A DNA stretch of 20,395 nucleotides from positions 4,136 through 24,530 of the forward strand of contig JAHFRO010000033.1 of assembly GCA_023266245.1 (NCBI GenBank), read 5' to 3'. Both the position numbers and the translations under genes were made by a program. How positions within the stretch are numbered: the stretch's first letter is position 1; each line of letters starts with the position of its first letter. The notes beneath the pieces are model-generated. The model made no database searches and had not been told where the DNA came from. It saw nothing but the letters and a program-made list of their open reading frames with translations. Shown here one piece after another: positions 12,491-20,275 of this stretch. Source of the stretch: Betaproteobacteria bacterium (GTDB lineage: Bacteria > Pseudomonadota > Gammaproteobacteria > Burkholderiales > SG8-41).

Positions 12491-13290
12491 CACCGCGCGT
12501 TTTGCTGGCGCACTTCTCTACGCTGCTGCTCGTTGCCGGGATCGGCACGGCGCAAGCGCAGCCGACTGCGCTCAACGACATGGTCGAGATCCCGGCTGGC
12601 GCATTCACCATGGGCAGCGATCAAGGACCGCCGGATGAGCGGCCGGCGCACCGGATCACCCTGCCCGCGTACCGCATTGACCGTTATCCGATCACCAACG
12701 CGCAGTTTGCGGAATTCCTCAATGCGGTCGGGACATTCAACGCCAAGGGCGAGCGGCTGTTTGACTTCGACGATCCCGACGCGCGCATTCACCGGGCGGG
12801 CGATAAATGGGTTGCAGACAAGGGGTACGGGCGGCACCCCATGGTAGAAGTTTCTTGGGCGGGCGGGCGCGACTACTGCGCGTGGCGCGGCAAGCGCCTG
12901 CCGACCGAGGCGGAGTGGGAAAGGGCCGCGCGCGGTGCCGACGGCCGGCGTTATCCGTGGGGCAACACGCCGCCCGACCGTTCGCGTGCCCAGTATGCCG
13001 CGCGTTACAACGAGACCGCACCGGTGGACGTTTTCCCTGCCGGCGCAAGCCAGTATGGTGTGCTCGACATGGCAGGCAACGCCTGGGAATGGGTATCCAG
13101 CGCCTACCGTCCCTATCCTTATGATGCGAAAGACGGCCGCGAAGACCTGATAGCGGGGCCGGTGCGCGGCACGCGCGGCGGAGGTCACGATTCGCCGGCC
13201 GAGGAGATCACCACTACCCAGCGCGGGCGCTATCTGTCGCGCAATCCGGCGTCGGGGCATCACAACATTGGATTCAGGTGTGCAAGATAG
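12487..13290 (+). CDS. Secreted FGE/SUMF1-domain protein without catalytic cysteines
   Basis: A 267-residue protein: signal peptide at about 1-25 (MTPRVLLAHF, hydrophobic core, GTAQAQ), then a single formylglycine-generating-enzyme-sulfatase domain (C-type-lectin-like). Visible blocks are MVEIPAGAFTMGSDQGPPDE, YRIDRYPITNAQFAEFLNAV, HPMVEVSWAGGRDYCAWRGK, RLPTEAEWERAARGADGR, YGVLDMAGNAWEWV and the closing GFRCAR. True FGE needs a redox-active cysteine pair in the C-terminal third; here that region reads RGGGHDSPAEEITTTQRGRY and the only cysteines are C131 and C265. It is therefore probably not a sulfatase activator but one of the many periplasmic relatives of unknown role. I chose the ATG overlapping the DUF1330 stop because it precedes a good signal peptide; the longer frame is an overlap with DUF1330. 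Confidence 0.9.
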   Translation: MTPRVLLAHFSTLLLVAGIGTAQAQPTALNDMVEIPAGAFTMGSDQGPPDERPAHRITLPAYRIDRYPITNAQFAEFLNAVGTFNAKGERLFDFDDPDARIHRAGDKWVADKGYGRHPMVEVSWAGGRDYCAWRGKRLPTEAEWERAARGADGRRYPWGNTPPDRSRAQYAARYNETAPVDVFPAGASQYGVLDMAGNAWEWVSSAYRPYPYDAKDGREDLIAGPVRGTRGGGHDSPAEEITTTQRGRYLSRNPASGHHNIGFRCAR

Positions 13291-13301
13291 AAAACCTTGA
13301 A

Positions 13302-13330
13302 CCGCCAAGACGCCAAGGACGCCAAGAAAA
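13302..13330. repeat. GCCAAG-type nine-base tandem repeat
   Basis: Three direct units, CCGCCAAGA, CGCCAAGGA and CGCCAAGAA, lie in the 64-base gap between the FGE-like gene and the hydratase gene. There is no inverted partner nearby, unlike the other repeat arrays here. I recall similar CGCCAAG arrays from intergenic regions of unrelated bacteria but cannot check this. Confidence 0.7.
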
Positions 13331-13354
13331 GACCATAGCGAAAGAAACACAACC

Positions 13355-14170
13355 GTGGACGTCAAAAAAATCGCAATAGAGCTGCTCGATGCGCTCGACA
13401 GTGGTAAAACAATCGCTTCGATTGTCGAGCGTAATCCCGGATTCGACTGGAACAAGGGCTACGACGTCGCGGCAGAAATCGTGAAGCTGCGCCGGGCGCG
13501 CGGCGAGCGGCCGGTCGGACGCAAAATCGGCTTCACCAACCGCAACCTCTGGGCGGAATACGGTGCCACCGCCCCGATCTGGGCGCATGTCTACGACCGC
13601 ACCGTGCAGTTTGCAGTCAACCACCGTGCAACTGTATCACTGCGCGGAAGTGTGCAGCCCAGGCTCGAGCCCGAAATCGCCTTCAAGCTGAAGGCGCGGC
13701 TGCCTGCGGGCGTCAACAATCCAGCCAAGGTGCTGGAAGCGACCGAGTGGTTCGCACCGAGCTTCGAGATCGTGGATTGTCACTACTTAAACTGGAAGTT
13801 CAAGCCCGCCGACTCCGCCGCCGATTTCTCATTCCACTGGAGGCTGATCGTCGGCACGCCCTGCGAGGTTCACCCGGAGGAAATTCCCACCCTGGTGGAC
13901 AGTTTGCGGGACTGCCGGGTTGCGCTGAGAAAAGACGGCGTAGTTATGGACCGCGGCGTCGGCGCCAATGCGCTGGGACATCCCGCGAGCGCGCTGGCGC
14001 ATCTCGCCGAAGTTCTCGCCCGCCAGCCGCAGTTCGCGCCGCTAGCCGCGGGGGAGATCATCACCACCGGCACGCTCACCGCGGCGATGCCGATCGAGCC
14101 CGGTGAAAACTGGATGTCGGATTACAGCGGCCTCCCGGTGACCGGTCTCAGCCTGATCTTTGCCGCCTGA
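13355..14170 (+). CDS. FAH-family 2-keto-4-pentenoate hydratase / 4-oxalocrotonate decarboxylase-like protein
   Basis: A 271-residue cytosolic enzyme of the fumarylacetoacetase superfamily, MhpD/DmpE/DmpH type, which hydrates or decarboxylates 2-oxo-pentenoate-like products of aromatic meta-cleavage. Visible blocks: VGRKIGFTNRNLW (residues 54-66), RLEPEIAF with metal ligands E105 and E107, SFEIVDCHY with E138, and the C-terminal GEIITTGTLTAAMPIEPGE, which contains the family's TTG-T motif. No other meta-cleavage genes are nearby, so the exact reaction is open. It starts with GTG at 13355; only a weak AAAGAAA precedes it. It converges on relA, with a repeat hairpin between them. Confidence 0.88.
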   Translation: MDVKKIAIELLDALDSGKTIASIVERNPGFDWNKGYDVAAEIVKLRRARGERPVGRKIGFTNRNLWAEYGATAPIWAHVYDRTVQFAVNHRATVSLRGSVQPRLEPEIAFKLKARLPAGVNNPAKVLEATEWFAPSFEIVDCHYLNWKFKPADSAADFSFHWRLIVGTPCEVHPEEIPTLVDSLRDCRVALRKDGVVMDRGVGANALGHPASALAHLAEVLARQPQFAPLAAGEIITTGTLTAAMPIEPGENWMSDYSGLPVTGLSLIFAA

Positions 14171-14177
14171 AAAGCAG

Positions 14178-14257
14178 TGATGAGTGCGGAGTGCAAAGTG
14201 CAGAGTTCAGCATGGCGGCGGTTTCACTCCGCATTCATCACTCATTATTCATCATTG
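14178..14257. repeat. GAGTGC/TCATCA inverted repeat between convergent genes
   Basis: TGATGAGTGCGGAGTG at 14178-14193 and CACTCCGCATTCATCA at 14225-14240 are inverted repeats matching at 15 of 16 positions, around a 31-base loop. Each arm continues into short-period repeats: GAGTGC, GGAGTGC and AAAGTGC on the left, and TCATCACTCATTATTCATCA on the right. It fills the gap between the hydratase gene and relA, which converge, so it could act as a bidirectional transcription barrier, although there is no clean U-run. It shares its architecture with the elements at 7362-7533 and 8539-8684. Confidence 0.75.
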
Positions 14258-14261
14258 CCTT

Positions 14262-16487
14262 TCAGCGGCGCGCGGCACGGCTGACGCCGCGCACCTCCCG
14301 GATCAGTGCCAGCACGCGCTGCAACCGCCCGAGGTTGGCCACCTCGATGGTGAACCGCATCCGCGCCGCGACATCATCCGCCGCGGAGCGCGTGCCGACG
14401 ACGTTGATTTTCTCGCGCGCCAGCACCTCAGAGATGTCGCGCAGCAGCCCGGCGCGGTTTACCGCTTCGATCTCAACGTCCACAGGAAAGGTCGTGCCCC
14501 CGGCTTCTCCCCATTCGGCGGCAACCAGCCGCTCGGCGGCAAGCCGTTTGAGGTTGGCGCAGTCCGCGCGGTGGATGGTGACGCCGCGCCCGCGCGTGAC
14601 GAAGCCGATGATCGCCTCGGGCGGCGCCGGCTTGCAGCACTTTGCCGGCATCGTCAGCAGCCGGTCCACGCCCACCACCAATATGCTGCTCTTGCCGGCA
14701 GTCGCACGCGGCTTTTTCGGCGCGAGTGCGGACGTCACTTCGACCGCTTCGACCACCGGCGGTGCCGGCTCGGTGCGAGGATCGAGTGCCCGCACCGCGT
14801 CCTGCAACTGACGCGGGCGTATCTCGCCGCGCCCGACCTCGGCGAGGAAGTCATTAACCTTGGCGAAATCAAGCCGGGCCGCGAGCTTGTCGAGTTTGAG
14901 GCTGGTCATCCCCTGGCGCTGCAGCGCTTTCTCGACGATGGCGCGGCCTTGTGCAACCGCCTCCTCAAAGTTCTGGCGGTTGAACCATTGCCTGATCTTG
15001 GTGCGCGCGCCCGCGCTCCTGACGTACCCAAGTGCAGGGTTCAGCCAGTCGCGGCTCGGCCCGCCCTGCTTCGCCGCCAGTATCTCGACCTGCTGGCCGT
15101 TAGCAAGCGGCGTGTTGAGCGGCACCATCGCTCCATCCACCTTGGCGCCGCGGCAGCGGTGTCCAAGCTCGGTATGCACGTGGTAGGCGAAATCCACCGG
15201 CGTCGCCCCTATCGGCAGGTCTATCACCCTGCCCTGCGGGGTGAGTGCGTAGAGGGTGTCCTCGAACAGCCCGGCCCTGAACTGCTCGGCGAGCTCGCCC
15301 GCGCCGCCGGCCTCGTCCTTCCACTCGAGGATCTGGCGCAGCCACGCGATCTTCCCGTCGTAACCACGGTCGTGGCGTGAGCCTTCCTTGTAGCGCCAGT
15401 GCGCGGCGACGCCCAGTTCTGAGTGCTGGTGCATCTCGTAGGTGCGGATCTGGATTTCGACCGCCTTGCCTTCGTGGCCGATCACCGCGGTATGCAGCGA
15501 GCGGTACTGGTTGCTCTTGGGCTTGGCGATGTAGTCATCGAACTCCTTGGGTATCGGCGTCCACAGGTTGTGGACCAGCCCCAGCACCGCGTAGCAGTCC
15601 TTCACGTCCTGGACCAGGGCGCGCACCGCGTGCACGTCATAAACTGATTCAAAATCAAAGCCTTTTCTATGCATCTTCTTGTAGATACTGAAGATGTGCT
15701 TGGGACGACCGGTCACCTCGGCGGCGATGCCGGCGCGCGCGAGCTCGCCTTTCAATAGCGCAATCACGTTTTCGATGTAGCGCTCGCGGTCAACGCGCTT
15801 CTCGTCCAGCAGCCGGGCGATGTTTTTGTAAACCTCGGGCTCGAGGATGCGAAACGCGAGGTCCTCCATCTCCCACTTGAGCTGCCAGATCCCGAGGCGG
15901 TTGGCGAGCGGGGCGAAGAGGTCGCGCGCGAGTCGCGCCGTTTCGCGCTTGAGTTCGGTGTCTTCCGATCTCACGATGTAGCGCAGTTCCTGGGTGTGAT
16001 CGGCGAGCTTGATCAGCACCACGCGCACGTCCTGTACCATCGCGAGCAGCATCTTGCGCAGCGCTTCGAGCTGCGCCGCCTGCTGCTCGGGTTTATGCGA
16101 GTCCTGGGCCCGGCCCGAAAGCGTCCCGATCTGCGCCATCCTCACTACGCCCTCGGCGAGTTCGGCAACCTGCGCGCCGAATTTCTCCTTCAACTTGCCC
16201 GCCGCCTCCGGCGCGACGCTGTGGCAGAGAACCAGGATGGCGGCCGCGAGCGCCTCAGGGTCCAGTCTCAGCTCGGCGAGGATCGCCGCGGTCCCGAGCG
16301 CGTGCGACAGCAGCGGCTCGCCGCTTGTCAGCTTGCGGCCGTGATAAACCGGCGCGACGAACTCGAGCGCGCGCCTGAGCGGCTCGATTTCAGTTTGCGC
16401 GTAGCGGTCGGCAAGCCGCGCGAGCCACGCTTCGGCGTGAGCGTCGTGCTGCGGGACGACCAATTTGAGCTGTGAGGTTTTGACCAT
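14262..16487 (-). CDS. relA: RelA-type (p)ppGpp synthetase
   Basis: Ribosome-associated alarmone synthetase of the stringent response, 741 residues. Domains: N-terminal HD-fold pseudo-hydrolase (about 45-200), synthetase (about 240-370), TGS (about 408-472) and C-terminal ACT (about 665-741). The hydrolase HD motif is lost: the segment reads LVLCHSVAPE where hydrolase-competent enzymes have LHD. The synthetase carries EFDD at 315-318, the acidic motif of monofunctional RelA, against RxKD in SpoT/Rel. Other blocks are RPKHIFSIYKKMHRKG, SLHTAVIG and VEIQIRTYEMHQHSELGVAA. It should thus make but not degrade (p)ppGpp, and a separate SpoT is expected elsewhere. comEC lies 78 bases upstream on the same strand. 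No clear promoter or strong Shine-Dalgarno sequence was found. Confidence 0.96.
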   Translation of the reverse strand: MVKTSQLKLVVPQHDAHAEAWLARLADRYAQTEIEPLRRALEFVAPVYHGRKLTSGEPLLSHALGTAAILAELRLDPEALAAAILVLCHSVAPEAAGKLKEKFGAQVAELAEGVVRMAQIGTLSGRAQDSHKPEQQAAQLEALRKMLLAMVQDVRVVLIKLADHTQELRYIVRSEDTELKRETARLARDLFAPLANRLGIWQLKWEMEDLAFRILEPEVYKNIARLLDEKRVDRERYIENVIALLKGELARAGIAAEVTGRPKHIFSIYKKMHRKGFDFESVYDVHAVRALVQDVKDCYAVLGLVHNLWTPIPKEFDDYIAKPKSNQYRSLHTAVIGHEGKAVEIQIRTYEMHQHSELGVAAHWRYKEGSRHDRGYDGKIAWLRQILEWKDEAGGAGELAEQFRAGLFEDTLYALTPQGRVIDLPIGATPVDFAYHVHTELGHRCRGAKVDGAMVPLNTPLANGQQVEILAAKQGGPSRDWLNPALGYVRSAGARTKIRQWFNRQNFEEAVAQGRAIVEKALQRQGMTSLKLDKLAARLDFAKVNDFLAEVGRGEIRPRQLQDAVRALDPRTEPAPPVVEAVEVTSALAPKKPRATAGKSSILVVGVDRLLTMPAKCCKPAPPEAIIGFVTRGRGVTIHRADCANLKRLAAERLVAAEWGEAGGTTFPVDVEIEAVNRAGLLRDISEVLAREKINVVGTRSAADDVAARMRFTIEVANLGRLQRVLALIREVRGVSRAARR

Positions 16488-16565
16488 GTCCGTGAACGCC
16501 CTGCCCGGAAAACACCCCGGGACACCGGCAATTTTCAGAGCCGCGGCGCGATGAATAGTTCCCGC

Positions 16566-18959
16566 TCAGAACTCTTCCGGTTCGGGTACCGGATCGCCGA
16601 CGATTGCGGTTTGCCAGTAGCGCCGATAAACGGCGCGATAGGGCGTGATCCTGACCACGCCCTGCGGGCTCACGTCCACTATCAGCGCGCCGTCGCGGTC
16701 GGTGCGGTAAATCCTGCTGCCGAGGTCGCGGTAACGCTCGACGACTTCCGGATGCGGATGTCCGAAGCGGTTGCGGTAGCCGACCGGAAAAATCACGCTT
16801 TGCGGATTGACCTCGCTCACGAACTCCGGCGTCGATGAGGTTTTGCTGCCATGGTGCGGCGCCACCAGCACGTCGGCCTGCAACGTGCCGCGCTGCGCCG
16901 ACAGTAGTTCGGTTTCCGTTTTGCGCTCGATGTCTGCCGGCAAAAGCACCCTGCCGGCGCGGGTGACGATCCGGAGCACGCAACCGCGGTCGTTGTCCTT
17001 GATGCGTGCCTCGTCATAGCTCGCGCGTGACGGATGAAGCATCTCGAAGCGCACGCCGTCCCATTCCCAGTCCTGCCCGGCAAAGCACCTGTAAGCCTGC
17101 TCCGCTTCAAGCGGCAGCGGATCCATGTCGGGCAGCGAACTGAGCAGCCATGCGACCGGCAGCGCCTGGAGCACCGACACGGCGCCGCCGCTGTGGTCGG
17201 CGTTGTCGTGGCTGACGATCACGCCGTCGAGGCTGCGCACGCCGGCTGCCCGCAGATACGGTACGATGATGCGGTTGCCGCTGTCGGCTCCCGGCCCGAA
17301 CGCCGGGCCGGTATCGTAAAGCAGCGCGTGATGTCGCGTCTGCGCCACCACCGCCAGCCCCTGCCCGACATCGAGCACGGCGAGCTTGAGCGCGCCTTCC
17401 TCCAGCCTGGGCGGCGCTACCAGAAACAACGGCAGAAAACCGATCACGCCGAGCCAGCGTGCCGGAAAGCCGCGCGGCAGCAGCAGCCACGCCGCGCCCA
17501 GCGCCGCGACGATCACGGTCCAGGCGGGCGGCGCATGCTGTTGCCATACCGCATCGGGCGCCGCACTCATCCATTGGAGCAGCGCCATGCACCACGCCAT
17601 GACCTCATGTGCGGCGAGCAGCACAGAGTCGAAAGGCAACAACATGCCGAGCAGCGTAAGCGGCACCACCACCAGACTGACTACCGGGATCGCAAACGCG
17701 TTGGCGACGGGCGAGACGATGGAAACCTGCTGAAACAGCGCGAGCAGCGGCGGAATCAGCCCCAGCGTCACCGCCCACTGCACGCGCGCCCACGCTGCGA
17801 GCCAATGCGGCTGCATCACGCGGCCTACAGCAACGTACAGAATCACCGCCACCGCGCCGAACGACAGCCAGAAACCCGGCGCGAGCACCGCCCATGGATC
17901 AAGGAGCATCACCACGAGCAGCGCTACCGCGAGCACCGTCGATGCCGAGCTCATGCGCCCGAACCACAGTGCCAGCGCCATGACTCCGAGCATGTAAAGC
18001 GTACGCTGCGCCGGTACCTCAAATCCGGCGAGCAGTGTGTAGACGAGCGCCGCCGCAAACCCGAACAACACCGCCGCCTTGCGCGCCGGCAGCCATAGCG
18101 TCAGGCGCGCGCTTCTGCACCACAGCCAATAGGCGATAGCCAGCATCAGCCCGGAGACCATGGTTATGTGCAGGCCGGAGATGCTCATCAGGTGATTGAC
18201 GCCGGTGCGGGTAAAGGTCTGCCACTGATACGGTGGAATCGCGCGCTGGTCGCCGATGGCGAGCGCTGCGATCACCCCGGCATACGGTCGGTCCTGCAAC
18301 GCCTGCAGAATTCTGCCGCGCAGCGCATCACGCGTTTTCTCAATCCAGTATTGCGGCCGGTGAACCATCGCGGCGAGGCGGCGGCTGCCGCCTTTCGGCC
18401 GCACATAGCCGGTGGCGCGGATATCGCGCTCGATCAGCCACGCTTCATAATCGAAGCCGTGGGGATTGGCGGTGCCGTGCGGGCGCCGCAGGCGCACCGT
18501 CAACTGCCAGCGTTCTCCCGGATGGAGTTCCGGGAGGGTGGCGGGTTGGTCATCGCGCGCCGCACTGCCCCACCACGACAGCGCGATATGCTGCGGAACG
18601 ACCGCTCCCGGGGTCAGCACGCGCTCGCCATCGAGCTCGAAGCGCACGCTGCGCTCATAGGACTGCGGCAGGCTCGCCACCACGCCGATCAGCTGGATGT
18701 CTTTGCCTTCCCAGTCGGCCGGCAAGGCATCGGCCAGGCGCAGCTGCGCACACCACGCCGCCCAGAAAAAACCCAGGCCCAGATACAGCGCCTTGAGCAG
18801 GATCTGGCCCGCAACGCGCGCTGCAGTGTTCTGCCGTCGTGCCAGCCATGGGACCACGACAGCGGCGCTTAACGCCCATGCGGCGGCCATGCCAGGCAGT
18901 TCGGCCTGCTGTTGCAGCAGCCACGTTCCCAGCACGAACAAGACGATGTTGAGCCGCAT
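16566..18959 (-). CDS. comEC: ComEC/Rec2 DNA-uptake channel protein
   Basis: Inner-membrane channel that carries single-stranded DNA into the cytoplasm during natural transformation. The 797-residue chain has N-terminal membrane helices with a DUF4131 region (about 1-190), the multi-helix competence domain (about 225-510), recognised by IAALAIGDQRAIPPYQWQTF and TGVNHLMSISGLHITMVSGL, and a C-terminal metallo-beta-lactamase-like domain from about 525 (LAVLDVGQGLAVVAQT, DTGPAFGPGADSGNR, SHDNADHSGG with H584, and VAPHHGSKTS). The lactamase-like domain is thought to degrade the non-transported strand. It is intact and full length, so the host may be competent if pilus and ComEA genes exist elsewhere. 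Only a weak AAGGGTT precedes the ATG. Confidence 0.95.
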   Translation of the reverse strand: MRLNIVLFVLGTWLLQQQAELPGMAAAWALSAAVVVPWLARRQNTAARVAGQILLKALYLGLGFFWAAWCAQLRLADALPADWEGKDIQLIGVVASLPQSYERSVRFELDGERVLTPGAVVPQHIALSWWGSAARDDQPATLPELHPGERWQLTVRLRRPHGTANPHGFDYEAWLIERDIRATGYVRPKGGSRRLAAMVHRPQYWIEKTRDALRGRILQALQDRPYAGVIAALAIGDQRAIPPYQWQTFTRTGVNHLMSISGLHITMVSGLMLAIAYWLWCRSARLTLWLPARKAAVLFGFAAALVYTLLAGFEVPAQRTLYMLGVMALALWFGRMSSASTVLAVALLVVMLLDPWAVLAPGFWLSFGAVAVILYVAVGRVMQPHWLAAWARVQWAVTLGLIPPLLALFQQVSIVSPVANAFAIPVVSLVVVPLTLLGMLLPFDSVLLAAHEVMAWCMALLQWMSAAPDAVWQQHAPPAWTVIVAALGAAWLLLPRGFPARWLGVIGFLPLFLVAPPRLEEGALKLAVLDVGQGLAVVAQTRHHALLYDTGPAFGPGADSGNRIIVPYLRAAGVRSLDGVIVSHDNADHSGGAVSVLQALPVAWLLSSLPDMDPLPLEAEQAYRCFAGQDWEWDGVRFEMLHPSRASYDEARIKDNDRGCVLRIVTRAGRVLLPADIERKTETELLSAQRGTLQADVLVAPHHGSKTSSTPEFVSEVNPQSVIFPVGYRNRFGHPHPEVVERYRDLGSRIYRTDRDGALIVDVSPQGVVRITPYRAVYRRYWQTAIVGDPVPEPEEF

Positions 18960-19032
18960 ACCAACCCTTAAAAACCGTTCCGCTTATGCGCTCTAACGTG
19001 CAACGCCCACAGCGGGTGCACCATTCTGTAAA

Positions 19033-19063
19033 ATGGCCGCGGTCGCGTCTATTACGCGGCCAT
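19033..19063 (+). promoter_or_regulatory. Hairpin in the leader of the DUF2062 gene
   Basis: ATGGCCGCG and CGCGGCCAT form a perfect nine-pair stem around a 13-base loop. It ends eight bases before the DUF2062 start codon. A TAAAAT sequence at 19029-19034 overlaps its left edge and is a possible -10 box without a recognisable -35. There is no Shine-Dalgarno sequence between stem and ATG, so the fold could restrict translation. There is no U-run, so it is not a terminator. Confidence 0.45.
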
Positions 19064-19070
19064 CCGCGCG

Positions 19071-19640
19071 ATGCCCCGCAAGCTCTTTCGCAAATTCCTG
19101 CCCAGCCACGATTCCGTCAGGAATAACCGCTACATCGCGTGGTTCGGCCCCCGCCTGCAGCATCACAACCTCTGGCACCTGCACCGGCGTTCGGTGGCGG
19201 GAGGGGTGGCGGTCGGCATGTTCGCGGGCCTCATTCCCGGGAGCAATCCGGTTCAGTTCACCGCGGCGGCGGTCCTCGCGATTGCGTTCCGCGTCAACCT
19301 GCCGATCGCGGTGTTGGTGACGCTGTACTCGAATCCCTTCACCATCGTTCCGCTCTACTTCATTGCTTACGAGCTCGGCCAGCTGGTGCTGATGCAGGGC
19401 GACGGCGTACTGCCGCCGCTTGCCTTCGGGCTCGAGGGCAAAGGTTTCAGCGAATGGCTGCCGGCGGCGCTCGAGTGGCTCGCGAGCGTCGGCAAACCGC
19501 TCGTGGTAGGGCTGCCCTTGCTCGCCGTGCTGCTCGCGCTGGTCAGCTATTTCGGGATCGACTGGGCGTGGCGGCTCTACGTGCGCTGCGCCTGGCAGCG
19601 GCGCCGGAGCCGCCGCGCGCAGCGCGCCCGGGCACCGTGA
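19071..19640 (+). CDS. DUF2062 domain membrane protein
   Basis: A 189-residue protein with a basic N-terminus (MPRKLFRKFLPSH) and the DUF2062 core: LWHLHRRSVAGGVAVGMFAG, LIPGSNPVQFTAAAVLAIAF, NLPIAVLVTLYSNPFTIVPL, then a last hydrophobic helix near 145-165 and an Arg-rich tail. About three membrane segments are evident. The family is widespread in proteobacteria; its biochemical role is not established, though it sometimes neighbours glycosyltransferase or envelope genes. No Shine-Dalgarno sequence is seen, and a strong hairpin lies just upstream. The stop overlaps the GTG of the glycosylase gene by four bases (GTGA), so both are probably translated together. It diverges from comEC. Confidence 0.9.
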   Translation: MPRKLFRKFLPSHDSVRNNRYIAWFGPRLQHHNLWHLHRRSVAGGVAVGMFAGLIPGSNPVQFTAAAVLAIAFRVNLPIAVLVTLYSNPFTIVPLYFIAYELGQLVLMQGDGVLPPLAFGLEGKGFSEWLPAALEWLASVGKPLVVGLPLLAVLLALVSYFGIDWAWRLYVRCAWQRRRSRRAQRARAP

Positions 19641-20257
19641 GCACGCCTGCATACTGGCAACAGGCGACTCAGGAGCTCGCCGACCGCGATGCGGTGTTGA
19701 AAGAGCTGATCGCGCGCTTCGAGGGTCTCGCCCTGGGCAGCCGCGGCGACGCGTTCTCCACCCTGGCGCGCGCCATCATCGGCCAGCAGATCTCGGTGAA
19801 GGCCGCGCAAAGCGTGTGGGACCGGCTCACTGCGCGGCTCGCCGCCATCACCCCCGCGACGATCCGCGGCGCGCGCAAGGCGAGCCTGCGCGCGTGCGGG
19901 CTGTCGGGACAAAAGACCGCTTACCTGCAGGACCTCGCCGCAAAATTCCTCGACGGCACGCTCGATGCCGCGCGCTGGCACGCCCTCGATGACGAAGCGC
20001 TGATCGCCGAGCTGACCCTGGTCAAGGGCATCGGCCGCTGGACTGCCGAGATGTTCCTGATCTTCTGCCTGACGCGCCCCGACGTGCTGCCGCTCGCCGA
20101 CCTCGGCCTGCAGCGCGCGATCCGCCTGCACTACAACCGCGGCAGGCCGCTGTCGGAGCGCCGCATGCGCAGCATCGGCGCAAGCTGGGCGCCGTGGCGC
20201 TCGGTCGCCACGTGGTATCTGTGGCGCAGCCTCGATCCCGTTCCCGTAGAGTATTGA
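19637..20257 (+). CDS. DNA-3-methyladenine glycosylase II-like (HhH-GPD) repair enzyme
   Basis: Base-excision glycosylase of the AlkA type, removing alkylated bases. From the GTG overlapping the previous stop codon, the protein has 206 residues. It contains the HhH-GPD fold: FSTLARAIIGQQISVKAAQS at about 40-59, the helix-hairpin-helix LVKGIGRWTAEMFLIFCL at about 128-145, and LPLADLGLQRAI with the catalytic Asp155. The final block GASWAPWRSVATWYLWRSLD is typical of bacterial AlkA-like enzymes. No cysteine cluster for an iron-sulfur centre is present, so it is not an endonuclease III or MutY. It lacks the N-terminal domain of E. coli AlkA, like many short bacterial members. The frame is open far upstream inside the DUF2062 gene, but that part is shadow. 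Confidence 0.93.
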   Translation: MSTPAYWQQATQELADRDAVLKELIARFEGLALGSRGDAFSTLARAIIGQQISVKAAQSVWDRLTARLAAITPATIRGARKASLRACGLSGQKTAYLQDLAAKFLDGTLDAARWHALDDEALIAELTLVKGIGRWTAEMFLIFCLTRPDVLPLADLGLQRAIRLHYNRGRPLSERRMRSIGASWAPWRSVATWYLWRSLDPVPVEY

Positions 20258-20275
20258 TCAGGCCCGCAACCGGTA

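Noticed and set aside
12157..13455. Minus-strand open frame of 432 codons across DUF1330 and the FGE-like gene
   Set aside because: Spans two recognised plus-strand genes and their junctions, has no family features, and is explained by high GC content.
17034..18098. Plus-strand open frame of 354 codons opposite comEC
   Set aside because: Arg/His/Gln-rich shadow of a complete comEC; no domain signs.
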